Below are positions 54,035 through 61,834 of a stretch of DNA of 64,000 nucleotides, piece by piece (position 1 is the first letter of the stretch; every line of letters begins with the position of its first letter). Source of the stretch: CAYHCE01 sp964355015 (GTDB lineage: Bacteria > Cyanobacteriota > Cyanobacteriia > PCC-6307 > Cyanobiaceae). The notes below the pieces were generated by a model, which saw only the letters and a program-made list of their open reading frames with translations, was not told the origin of the DNA and ran no database searches. Where the stretch lies: the NCBI GenBank assembly GCA_964355015.1, contig CAYHCE010000013.1, positions 1 through 64,000 of the forward strand, in the 5' to 3' direction. Both the position numbers and the translations under genes were made by a program.

Positions 54035-54397
54035 GTGCCCACCATCCGCTTCGAAAAGGAAGGCCAGCAGGTTGGTTGCATCGAGGGGGCCAATCTGCGC
54101 AAGGCCGCGCTTGACGCGGGCATCAACCCCTACAAGGGCCTGAACAACCTCAACAACTGCGGTGGCCTCGGCCAGTGCGGCACCTGTGTGGTCGAGGTGC
54201 TCGAAGGGGCCAGGAATCTCTCCCCCCGCAGCGACGTCGAGCAGGTGTACCTGGCGGACCGGCCGGCCAGCTATCGCCTCAGCTGCCGCACCAGCGTCAA
54301 CGGCGACGTCACCATCCGCACCCGACCGGACGCGGCGGTGGGCAAGGGCTCCAACAGCCTGGTGGGCGCCCTCAAGGCTCTCGTCGGCCGCAAGTGA
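54035..54397 (+). CDS. 2Fe-2S ferredoxin
   Basis: A 120-residue ferredoxin. Cluster ligands: NCGGLGQCGTCVVEV and the distal YRLSCRTSVNGDV, giving Cx5CxxC...C, closer to the adrenodoxin/bacterial type than to plant-type PetF (which has Cx4CxxC). About 25 extra residues extend the C-terminus (VGKGSNSLVGALKALVGRK). GTG start at 54035. Electron donor role; the partner is not visible. Confidence 0.88.
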   Translation: MPTIRFEKEGQQVGCIEGANLRKAALDAGINPYKGLNNLNNCGGLGQCGTCVVEVLEGARNLSPRSDVEQVYLADRPASYRLSCRTSVNGDVTIRTRPDAAVGKGSNSLVGALKALVGRK

Positions 54398-54804
54398 GCC
54401 CTGGGGAGGGTCTTCCCGACGGCAGCCTGCGCCTGTTCAGCTACTCGAAGTGCTCCACCTGCCGCAAGGCGCTGCAGTGGCTGGCGGCCCATGGGATCGT
54501 CCCGGTGGTGGTGGACATCACCACCTGCCCTCCCAGCGCCGCCGAACTGGCCCACGCCTGGGACCGGCTTGGTGAGGCCCGTCGCTTGTTCAACACCAGC
54601 GGACAGAGCTACCGGGCCCTGGGGGCGGCGGCTGTCAAGGCGATGACCCGAGACGAGGCGATCGCCGCCCTCGCCGCCGACGGTCGCCTGATCCGACGCC
54701 CCTTCCTGATCACCCCCGACGGCGAGGTGCTCACGGGCTTTGATCCGGTCCAGTGGGCGCGGCGACTGCCGGTTCCTGACCCAGCCCCGGACCGGGCACC
54801 GTGA
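54394..54804 (+). CDS. ArsC/Spx-family thioredoxin-fold protein
   Basis: A 136-residue protein with LRLFSYSKCSTCRKALQWLA (a CxxC at the reductase position), FNTSGQSYRALG, and the conserved LIRRPFLITPDGEVLTGFDP with the arginine used by ArsC. Could be an arsenate reductase or a Spx-like stress protein. The start GTG overlaps the ferredoxin stop as GTGA, so the two may be functionally linked. Its end overlaps the convergent gene by 74 bases. Confidence 0.85.
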   Translation: MSPGEGLPDGSLRLFSYSKCSTCRKALQWLAAHGIVPVVVDITTCPPSAAELAHAWDRLGEARRLFNTSGQSYRALGAAAVKAMTRDEAIAALAADGRLIRRPFLITPDGEVLTGFDPVQWARRLPVPDPAPDRAP

Positions 54805-56278
54805 GCTGATCCAGTTCCCGGATCAGAGCATCGATGCCCGCCCGGTTGATCTGGCCCAGGTAGGTGAGCTTGAGCTCCTCCAGCAGGGCGCAGAGCAGTT
54901 GCTGACTGCGCTCCAGAACCGGACCGCTCTCCAGGGCCACCGCCAGTTCCTCCCAGAACCGGTCCACGCAGTTCTGCAGCAGGTCGATCTGGCGGTTGTC
55001 CCGCTGCTGCAGCCGCAGGCCGGCGCCGCGGGAGAGCTCCAGCAGGCTGTCCACCACTCCGGTAGCCAGCTGACGGGTCATCTCCTGTTCCACCTGCAGC
55101 AGCAGTTGCAGCCGGCGCAGCTGGGGTGGCACCACCATGCTCTGCAGGGTCTGCTGCAGGGCATGGCCGAGCACGGCCCTGAGTTCGGGAGCCAGCCGTG
55201 GACCCACCTGACTCAGCAGCAGCGGTCCCCAGATCCGCAACAGCTCCACCAGTTCCCGCTCGTCGTTGATCGACACGGTCTGGTGGCTGCGCAGCTGCCG
55301 GATCCGCTGCGGCCAGCGGGGCGAGCGGATCAGCCCCTGGGCCCCGTCCATCAGCTGCAGGGCCAGCACCTCGAACAACTCCACCGCCAGCAGGGCCACC
55401 ACCGCCCGACTGATCACGGCCCGCAGGGGCTCCATGTTCACCAGGCCGCTGCTCTGCAGTCGCTCCACGACGGGAACCAGCCGCAGCCAGCGCCAGAACG
55501 GCAGCAGCAGGGGGAGGTCGGTCCAGCGGCGCAGCAGGGCGTCCCCCCAGCTGAGACCGGGCAGCCGCCGGCGCAGCCGGGCCGCCCGCAGCAGGATGTC
55601 GGCCAGGAAGACGCTCTGGAACAGCAGCAGATCCAGCCGCCAGAAGTGGTCGGTGGGGCGACCGTTCTCATCGATCGACCGCCAGTAGTTGGTGGCCACC
55701 AGCGGCAGCACCTGCTGCCGCCAGAACCGTCGTTCCTCCGTCCAGGGGTGTCGTCGCAGCCAGTCTTCGCCGAGCAGGCGCTGGGCGGACCGCTTGGCCG
55801 AATCCAGGTCGGCCCGCTGACGCAGGCGGTTCTTGATCTTCTCCAGCGTGCCCGTGCCCCCGGAGGCCAGGAAGGGGTTGTCGTCGATCATCTGCTCGGT
55901 GAGGAGCACCTGCCGCTGGAGCAGCGCCTTGGCCGGTCCGTCCGCCAGCAGGGTCCGGTCCAGCTCGGCAAAGGCTTCGAGATAGGCCTGGGATTCCCGA
56001 TGGGGTTCGATCCCCTTCACCGGGTCGTAGAGCGGTGTGATGTCGGGCAGCCAGGTGAGCGGCAGCACCAGCGGCGCCGAGGGCACCGGATAGAGATTCC
56101 GCTGCAGCCAGAAGGTGCGCAGAGGCACGTAGCTGAGGTCGAAGCAGACCCAGAGCAGGTTCAGGCTGGCCCACAGAGCCACGAACTGGTCCCAGCGGTG
56201 GACCAGGCGCTGGCCGAGGCGCCGTTCGCCGGCCGGGGAGATCACGTGCCAGCGGGGCCGGACCATGGGGAGCGCCAT
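54731..56278 (-). CDS. Large membrane-associated protein, unknown
   Basis: A 515-residue, Leu/Arg-rich protein. An N-terminal hydrophobic segment (FVALWASLNLLWVCFDLSYV) is followed by a soluble part and a central region near 215-310 with possible spans (DLLLFQSVFLADILLRAARL; LVNMEPLRAVISRAVVALLA), where arginines repeat in RAARLRRRLPGLSWGDALLR and PLLLPFWRWLRLVPVVERLQ. The latter has an S4-like arginine spacing, which is speculative. The C-terminal half is helical. The length and steady coding pattern support a gene. Confidence 0.7.
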   Translation of the reverse strand: MALPMVRPRWHVISPAGERRLGQRLVHRWDQFVALWASLNLLWVCFDLSYVPLRTFWLQRNLYPVPSAPLVLPLTWLPDITPLYDPVKGIEPHRESQAYLEAFAELDRTLLADGPAKALLQRQVLLTEQMIDDNPFLASGGTGTLEKIKNRLRQRADLDSAKRSAQRLLGEDWLRRHPWTEERRFWRQQVLPLVATNYWRSIDENGRPTDHFWRLDLLLFQSVFLADILLRAARLRRRLPGLSWGDALLRRWTDLPLLLPFWRWLRLVPVVERLQSSGLVNMEPLRAVISRAVVALLAVELFEVLALQLMDGAQGLIRSPRWPQRIRQLRSHQTVSINDERELVELLRIWGPLLLSQVGPRLAPELRAVLGHALQQTLQSMVVPPQLRRLQLLLQVEQEMTRQLATGVVDSLLELSRGAGLRLQQRDNRQIDLLQNCVDRFWEELAVALESGPVLERSQQLLCALLEELKLTYLGQINRAGIDALIRELDQLTVPGPGLGQEPAVAAPTGPDQSP

Positions 56279-56383
56279 CGATCGGCCCAGGGTAGGAAGA
56301 GCTGCTGTTGTTCTTCCGCGCCTTAAGGTGACCGGCTGCGGCCGGACCCCGCCCGCGCCGCTTCCCCCCGAGACAGGAACCCT

Positions 56384-57169
56384 TTGAGCCCCGAGGACGC
56401 CCCATCGCCGGCCGTGGAGCCGTCACGGACGCAGGGACCGGAGGGTCGGCAGAGCTCTCCTGCCGAAAGTGCCTGGGGGTTCTGGCGCAGCGTGCTGCTC
56501 ACCCTGGCGGTGGCGCTCGGGATCCGCCAGTTCCTGCTCGAGGCCCGTTTCATCCCCTCCGGTTCGATGCTGCCCGGGCTCCAGATCCAGGACCGCCTGC
56601 TCGTGGAGAAGATCAGCTACCGCAACCGCCAGCCCAGACGCGGCGAGATCGTGGTGTTCCACTCGCCCTATCACTTCGACCCGGCCCTGCAGGCGGATCG
56701 GAGCTCCGGACCCTTCCGCTGCCTGCTCGTCAACCTGCCGCTGGTGGGCTCGATCCCCGGCCTGCAGGAACCCTCCTGCGACGCCTACATCAAAAGGGTG
56801 GTGGCCCTGCCGGGCGACCGGGTGGTGGTGAACCCCAGGGGACAGGTCAGCATCAACGGACGACCGCTCAGCGAGCCCTACGTCAAGAGCTTCTGTCCGG
56901 TGGACAGCCAGGGGGTGGGCCCCTGCCGCAGCCTCGATGCCACGGTGCCTGCCGGCACGGTGCTGACCCTGGGCGACAACCGGGCCAACAGCTGGGATGG
57001 ACGGTTCTGGCCCGGCGGCGCCTTCCTGCCCCAGAAGGAGATCATCGGCCGCGCCTTCTTCCGCTTCTGGCCCCTGGATCGCAGCGGCCCCCTGGGAGAT
57101 CCCGACCGGCTCAGTGCGGCGCCCGCCAGAGCTCCGGCAGCAGCCCCGTCGCCAGTACCTGCCCCCTGA
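56384..57169 (+). CDS. lepB: Signal peptidase I
   Basis: A 261-residue leader peptidase that cleaves Sec signal peptides on the outer face of the membrane. Seen: one span (SVLLTLAVALGIRQFLLEAR), the nucleophile box FIPSGSMLPG with Ser61, DRLLVEKISYR, the general-base Lys137 in AYIKRVVALPGD, and GDNRANSWDGRFWP. TTG start at 56384 with AGGA 8 bases upstream. The tail overlaps the convergent gene by 59 bases. Confidence 0.95.
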   Translation: MSPEDAPSPAVEPSRTQGPEGRQSSPAESAWGFWRSVLLTLAVALGIRQFLLEARFIPSGSMLPGLQIQDRLLVEKISYRNRQPRRGEIVVFHSPYHFDPALQADRSSGPFRCLLVNLPLVGSIPGLQEPSCDAYIKRVVALPGDRVVVNPRGQVSINGRPLSEPYVKSFCPVDSQGVGPCRSLDATVPAGTVLTLGDNRANSWDGRFWPGGAFLPQKEIIGRAFFRFWPLDRSGPLGDPDRLSAAPARAPAAAPSPVPAP

Positions 57170-58379
57170 GCATGCCGTCCTCGAAAGGCTGATTGGCCGC
57201 CTTGGAGCTGTAGGCATCGTCGCCCGGCTGCCAGCCCTGGCCCGGATCGAACAGGATCCAGCGCCTGCTTCCCAGTTCCAGCCGCTCTTCGGGCAGACCC
57301 AGCAGCCGGGCCGGGCCCCAGCAAAGCGCCTGCCAGAGAGCCGGCGGCGTCCAGCCCCGACCTGCCACCAGCTCCTGCCAGAGGCACGGCAGCACGAACC
57401 TGTGGCCGGCGATGCCCGGCCGGCGCTGGTCGAGGGGGAGGAGACGTTCCTCCGCATCCAGGGGCACGTGGTGGACCGCCACTGCCGTGAGGATGCCGTC
57501 CGCCAGGGCGTCGATCAGGGCCTGGCGGTCGGCGGGGCCACCCAGGGACGGCACCAGGCGCCACCCCTCCTGCGTGGGATCGAGGCAGCCGCTGTCGGCC
57601 ACCAGATGCCACCAGCAGGCCGTGGACGGCAAGGGCCTTTCCCTCAGCCGCAGCAACGCCACTCCGGCGGCGGTGGAGACGTTCGCCAGCCGCAGCGGAG
57701 CCTGAGGCAGGGCCTCGGCCAGGTGGAGCAGGCTCTGCAGCGGCAGGGTTTCGCTCAGGGGCGGATCGAGCGGCCAGCCGGCCCGCAGGGCCTCCACCCC
57801 CTCGCGCACGAAGCCCCCCAGCCCGAGGCTGGGATCCCGCGCCGCCAGCAGTACGGGTCGATCCCCCATCTCGCCGAGGCGGAGACCTCGTTCCAGCAGG
57901 GCCAGGGGCGGCAGGCTGTCGTCGTCCGCCAGGCCGATCGCTCCGGCGGCCAGCTGATCCCCATGGGGCGCCAGCTCCTGGCCCGCCCCATCCAGGCTGA
58001 AGCTGCCCCACAGGCGCAGATCGAAGGGGGGCTCGCAGGGCAGCTGCAGCCGCTCCGGCCGGTCGCGCCAGGAGCGGGCGCGGGGGAGCAGGGCGACGCT
58101 GCCGTAGCCGGCGGCGGACGCCGACCGCACCAGGCTGGCGAGGCTTTCGGCCCGGCCCTCGGCGGGCTCCTCCAGCACGCTGTGGGGATCCACCAGGGGC
58201 GGGGCGAGCAGCCAGCCGCCGGCGGGCAGGGGCTCCAGGCCCAGCTCGGCTCCGCGTCGATCGGCGTCCGTGCCGATCGCGCCGATACGGCCCTCCTCCA
58301 GCAGGACGTCGGCGTTGCACAGGGCCTGATCCGGCCCCATCAGGACCTGCACTCCCCGCAGCAGCCTGGCCAGCGGCAT
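57111..58379 (-). CDS. Dihydroorotase-like protein lacking metal ligands
   Basis: A 422-residue amidohydrolase-fold protein resembling cyanobacterial dihydroorotase (LLRGVQVLMGPDQALCNADV, VLLEEGRIGAIG, the SVALLPRARSW strand, and LLGLPEERLELGSRRWILFD near the end). At the first metal site the usual DxHxH reads DPHSV (D64-P65-H66-S67-V68): the second histidine is lost and the following Arg of the HxR/E segment is changed. It is probably not a working dihydroorotase. It starts one base inside the stop of the phosphatase gene (TGATG). Confidence 0.8.
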   Translation of the reverse strand: MPLARLLRGVQVLMGPDQALCNADVLLEEGRIGAIGTDADRRGAELGLEPLPAGGWLLAPPLVDPHSVLEEPAEGRAESLASLVRSASAAGYGSVALLPRARSWRDRPERLQLPCEPPFDLRLWGSFSLDGAGQELAPHGDQLAAGAIGLADDDSLPPLALLERGLRLGEMGDRPVLLAARDPSLGLGGFVREGVEALRAGWPLDPPLSETLPLQSLLHLAEALPQAPLRLANVSTAAGVALLRLRERPLPSTACWWHLVADSGCLDPTQEGWRLVPSLGGPADRQALIDALADGILTAVAVHHVPLDAEERLLPLDQRRPGIAGHRFVLPCLWQELVAGRGWTPPALWQALCWGPARLLGLPEERLELGSRRWILFDPGQGWQPGDDAYSSKAANQPFEDGMLRGQVLATGLLPELWRAPH

Positions 58380-59743
58380 CAGAGGGCTCCGGCCGCGGTG
58401 CGGTCGATCACGCCGCCCAGGTGGGCGGTGAGGTTGAGGCAGGAGACCACCGGCAGGGGGACGCCATGGCCCTCGGACAGCGCCGGCGGCACGTCGATCA
58501 CGGTGACGCCGCCGTTCCCCTGCTTCACCATCCAGATGTCGGCCGGCGACAGCCCCAGCAGGGCGCAGAGGATGGTCTTGTTGACGGCGTCGTGGGCCAC
58601 CACCAGTGCCGTTTCGGCCGGGTCCAGGCTGGCGGCGATCCGGTTCCAGCAGGCAACAGAGCGATCCCAGACCTGCTGCAGGTTCTCGCCCTCGGGCATC
58701 TGAACGGTGTGCGGCGCCCGTTTCCACCGGGCCAACAACTCCGACCAGCCCTCGGCGATCTCGCTCTCGAGCCGGCCTTCCCAGAGCCCATGGCCGATTT
58801 CCACCAGTCCCTGCAGGCTGGTGAGCGGTACATCGGGATGGACGCGCAGGATCGCCTCGGCCGTCTGCCGCGGCCTGGCCATGGCGCTGGTGTAGGCGCG
58901 CTGCAGGGAGACTCCGTCGAGGAAGCGTGCCGCGGCCTGGGCCTGGGCGAGGCCGTTGGCGTTGAGGGGGATGTCGATCTGGCCCTGGAAGCGCCCCTGC
59001 CGGTTCCAGTCGGTTTCACCGTGGCGCACGAGCAGCAGCCGGGGGCCGGGTCCCTTCGGCGGCAGGCCCTGGCCCAGCTGGGCGGTGACGTTGAGGGATT
59101 CGATCTGCACCAGCGGGCCGCCGTCACCCCCTGGCTGCAGGTTCAGCACCGACAGTGAGGCGTTGTCGAGCCGCAGCCGTGGAAAGCCACTGGAGGGCAG
59201 ATCCAGCAAGGTGAGCAGCAGACAGCGCAGGATGGCGTTGTGGGCCACCACCAGAACGGTCGTCGTATCGCCGGGAGGAGCTGATGGGGTCTCAAGGTGG
59301 CGCTCCAGCAGCCGGTCGAGGAAGCGCCGCGCCTGGAGCATCAGCTCCTCGATCGGCAGGTAGGTGCTGCCGTCACTGCGCTGGAGCTCCAGCTGCCCGG
59401 GGGACAGACGCCAGAGCCGATGCTGCACCGGGAAGCGCTGCCGCACCTCGCTGGCGAGCATCCCGCTCCAGGGGCCGAGATCCACTTCGAGCAGATCCGG
59501 ATCCGCCTCGGCCGTCAGCCCGCCGCCCTGGGCCTCCAGCAGCAGCCGGGCCGTGTCCCGGGCCCGGCTGAGCGGCGAGGTGTAAGCGGCGGCGATGGGG
59601 AGCCCGCCGAGGGAGGCACCGGTGCTGCGGGCCTGCAGCCGGCCTGCTTCGGTAAGGGAGGAGAGATCATCCCGGCCCTGGATCCGGTGCTCGGTGTTGA
59701 AGCTGCTCAGCCCGTGGCGGACCAACAGAAGCCGGAGTGGCAC
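58379..59743 (-). CDS. Tandem histidine-phosphatase (phosphoglycerate-mutase-like)
   Basis: A 454-residue protein with two complete histidine-phosphatase domains. Domain 1 begins RLLLVRHGLSSFN and has the second histidine in VVAHNAILRCLL. Domain 2 begins RLLLVRHGETDWNRQGRFQG near residue 226 and has VVAHDAVNKTIL. Both RHG boxes are intact. Such cyanobacterial proteins are often annotated as phosphoglycerate mutase or alpha-ribazole phosphatase; substrate unknown. GTG at 59743 is chosen as start; divergent from the CPBP gene, which starts 86 bases away. Confidence 0.88.
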   Translation of the reverse strand: MPLRLLLVRHGLSSFNTEHRIQGRDDLSSLTEAGRLQARSTGASLGGLPIAAAYTSPLSRARDTARLLLEAQGGGLTAEADPDLLEVDLGPWSGMLASEVRQRFPVQHRLWRLSPGQLELQRSDGSTYLPIEELMLQARRFLDRLLERHLETPSAPPGDTTTVLVVAHNAILRCLLLTLLDLPSSGFPRLRLDNASLSVLNLQPGGDGGPLVQIESLNVTAQLGQGLPPKGPGPRLLLVRHGETDWNRQGRFQGQIDIPLNANGLAQAQAAARFLDGVSLQRAYTSAMARPRQTAEAILRVHPDVPLTSLQGLVEIGHGLWEGRLESEIAEGWSELLARWKRAPHTVQMPEGENLQQVWDRSVACWNRIAASLDPAETALVVAHDAVNKTILCALLGLSPADIWMVKQGNGGVTVIDVPPALSEGHGVPLPVVSCLNLTAHLGGVIDRTAAGAL

Positions 59744-59828
59744 GGGGAACGGGCCGGAAGCGCCGTCATCGTATTGGAGGGTCCCGGCCGGTCTGCAGGG
59801 GAGAATCGAGGCATCAGCGGGGCTTCGG

Positions 59829-61283
59829 GTGAGGGCAGGCGGGGGGCAACGGCGAGCGGCCTGGAAGCTGGGCCTCGCCATGGTCAGCCTGGCGATGAGC
59901 CTGCTGCTCTGGCTGAACGGGCTGCTGGAGAGCCTGGATCGACCCTCCGTGGGCAACGATCTGGCCCGCCGGCAGCTGGAGCTGGCCGTGCTGGCCTCCC
60001 CTCGCCTGCCCGCCGCGCTGCGGCCGTTGCTGGTGGGGGAGAACCCCGAAGCCGCCCTGCTGGAGGAGCTGGTGAAGCAAGCCGGGGAATCATCGGCCAC
60101 GTCCCGGCGGGAGGCCCGCCCGGGGCTCGCTCCGGCCGAACCTGGCGGTCTCCCTGCGGCGAGTGACGCCCGGATCCAGCTCGGCCTGCTGGAACGGGCT
60201 CTGCTGCACCTCCGCCATGGCGACAGCGCCGCCGCCCGCCCCCTGCTCGAGCAACTGCTGCTGCAGAACGATTCCCTGCACGAACCCCTCGTCACCAGGC
60301 TGCTGAAGGGCGTGCCGGCCGCTGCGGGCCCTGCGGCACCTGACCTGCCGCTTCCCTCCGACCCGCTGCTGCGGCGACTGAGCTGCGAGGTGCTGGGGGG
60401 CACGCAGGACCGCTGTGCCCTGCCGGCGGCCGAACGGAGGGCGGCTCTGCAGATTGTGGGGGTCAACCTGGTGCCGGGAGTGGCCCTGCTGGCCGGCCTG
60501 GTGCTGCTGGCGCGGGAGGGATGGCTGCGCTGGCGCGGCAAGCTGCAGCCCTTGCCGCCTCTGCTCGGACCGGATCTCGATCCGGTGGACGTGACCCTGC
60601 TGATCGCCGGAGGCTTCGTGCTGCTCGGCGAAGTGCTGACCCCGATCCTGCTCAGCCCCCTGCTCACGGCCGCCCTGGCTTCCCTGAAGGTGGGCTCTCC
60701 CCTCGTCGAAGGCCTCACGGTGCTGGGGCTCTATCTCGGTCTGATGGCCGCCCCCCTGACGATCCTGGCCCTGATGCTGCGGGGCCGGCCCGACGCACCT
60801 GCCGGCGGCTGGCTTCAGTACCGCTGGAGACCGGTGGGCCCGGCGCTGCGCAAGGCCCTCAAGTATCTGCTGATCGTGCTGCCCCTGGTGAGCCTGGTGG
60901 GCTGGCTGCAGCAATGGCTCTGGGGGGATGCCGGCGGCAGCAATCCATTGCTGGAACTCGTGCTGCGCAGCGACAGCGCCCCGACCCTGGCCTGCTTCGC
61001 CTTCACCGCGATCGTCCTGGCACCGCTCTTCGAGGAAACGATCTTCCGTGGTGTCCTGTTGCCGGTTCTGGCCCGACGACTGGGTTCCGGCTGGGGGCTG
61101 GCGCTCAGCGCCGCGGTGTTCGGCATCGCCCACCTGAGCCTGGGCGAGCTGCCACCATTGTTCATGCTCGGGCTCGGCCTGGGCTGGTTGCGGCTGAGCA
61201 CGGGCAGGCTGAGCGCCAGCATCTGGCTCCACGCCCTCTGGAACGGACTCACCTTCATCAACCTGATGCTGCTCGCGCGCTGA
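59829..61283 (+). CDS. CPBP (CAAX) family intramembrane metalloprotease
   Basis: A 484-residue membrane protein. About residues 1-180 hold one span and a soluble helical region; the C-terminal half holds about eight spans with the glutamate pair in LAPLFEETIFRGVLLPVL, FGIAHLSLGE and IWLHALWNGL, the three motifs of the family. It could process prenylated or other membrane proteins; the substrate is unknown. GTG start at 59829; longer frames would cover the divergent phosphatase gene. Confidence 0.87.
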   Translation: MRAGGGQRRAAWKLGLAMVSLAMSLLLWLNGLLESLDRPSVGNDLARRQLELAVLASPRLPAALRPLLVGENPEAALLEELVKQAGESSATSRREARPGLAPAEPGGLPAASDARIQLGLLERALLHLRHGDSAAARPLLEQLLLQNDSLHEPLVTRLLKGVPAAAGPAAPDLPLPSDPLLRRLSCEVLGGTQDRCALPAAERRAALQIVGVNLVPGVALLAGLVLLAREGWLRWRGKLQPLPPLLGPDLDPVDVTLLIAGGFVLLGEVLTPILLSPLLTAALASLKVGSPLVEGLTVLGLYLGLMAAPLTILALMLRGRPDAPAGGWLQYRWRPVGPALRKALKYLLIVLPLVSLVGWLQQWLWGDAGGSNPLLELVLRSDSAPTLACFAFTAIVLAPLFEETIFRGVLLPVLARRLGSGWGLALSAAVFGIAHLSLGELPPLFMLGLGLGWLRLSTGRLSASIWLHALWNGLTFINLMLLAR

Positions 61284-61342
61284 TCCACGCCTTGCTGCCC
61301 CTGTCAGCGCGTGGTTCACTTGCGAAGCTTCTCCAGGATCCG

Positions 61343-61831
61343 GTGGTCGCCGTTCCGTCGTCCCAGCTCTCTTCACGCCGCCGTTCCCTGGCCCTGATCC
61401 AGGGCTCCCTGTCCTCGCGCCAGATCGCCCGGAGGGCGCCGTGGCTGGCCAGCCTGCACAAGGCCACCGATGGGCTGCTGCTGGCCCTGGGGGTTTCGAT
61501 GGTGGGGCTCACGGCGCTCACCCTGCATTGGCAGGGCCAGTGGACCGAGAGCTACGAAAAGCTCGAAACCTCCCAGGTGCTTGAGCATCGTCTGCAGGAA
61601 TCCACCGCCGTGCTTGAACAGCACCATCTGCAGCAGGCCCGACGTCCCGGCGAGCTGATCCCCACCAATATCCACCGCCTGATCTACGTTCCTGCCCCCT
61701 CCGCCGCGCCCCCGAGCGAGCCGGTCAGGGCGCAGCTGCCGACCAGCGAGCCGCTCACTGAGCAGCTGCTGAAAAAGGTCAACTCAACGATGGTCAGCGT
61801 CAACGCCGGCATGGTCCGTCCCGGATACTGA
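61343..61831 (+). CDS. FtsL-like division protein (candidate)
   Basis: A 162-residue protein with a basic N-terminus, one membrane span near residues 41-62 (TDGLLLALGVSMVGLTALTL) and a helical segment after it (YEKLETSQVLEHRLQESTAV, LEQHHLQQARRPGELIPTNI). This is the topology of FtsL/FtsB, and the position, 3 bases before ftsI, is the usual one for ftsL. No sequence identity can be claimed. The start is GTG at 61343 with AGGA just upstream; TTG at 61292 is possible. Confidence 0.75.
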   Translation: MVAVPSSQLSSRRRSLALIQGSLSSRQIARRAPWLASLHKATDGLLLALGVSMVGLTALTLHWQGQWTESYEKLETSQVLEHRLQESTAVLEQHHLQQARRPGELIPTNIHRLIYVPAPSAAPPSEPVRAQLPTSEPLTEQLLKKVNSTMVSVNAGMVRPGY

Positions 61832-61834
61832 ACC

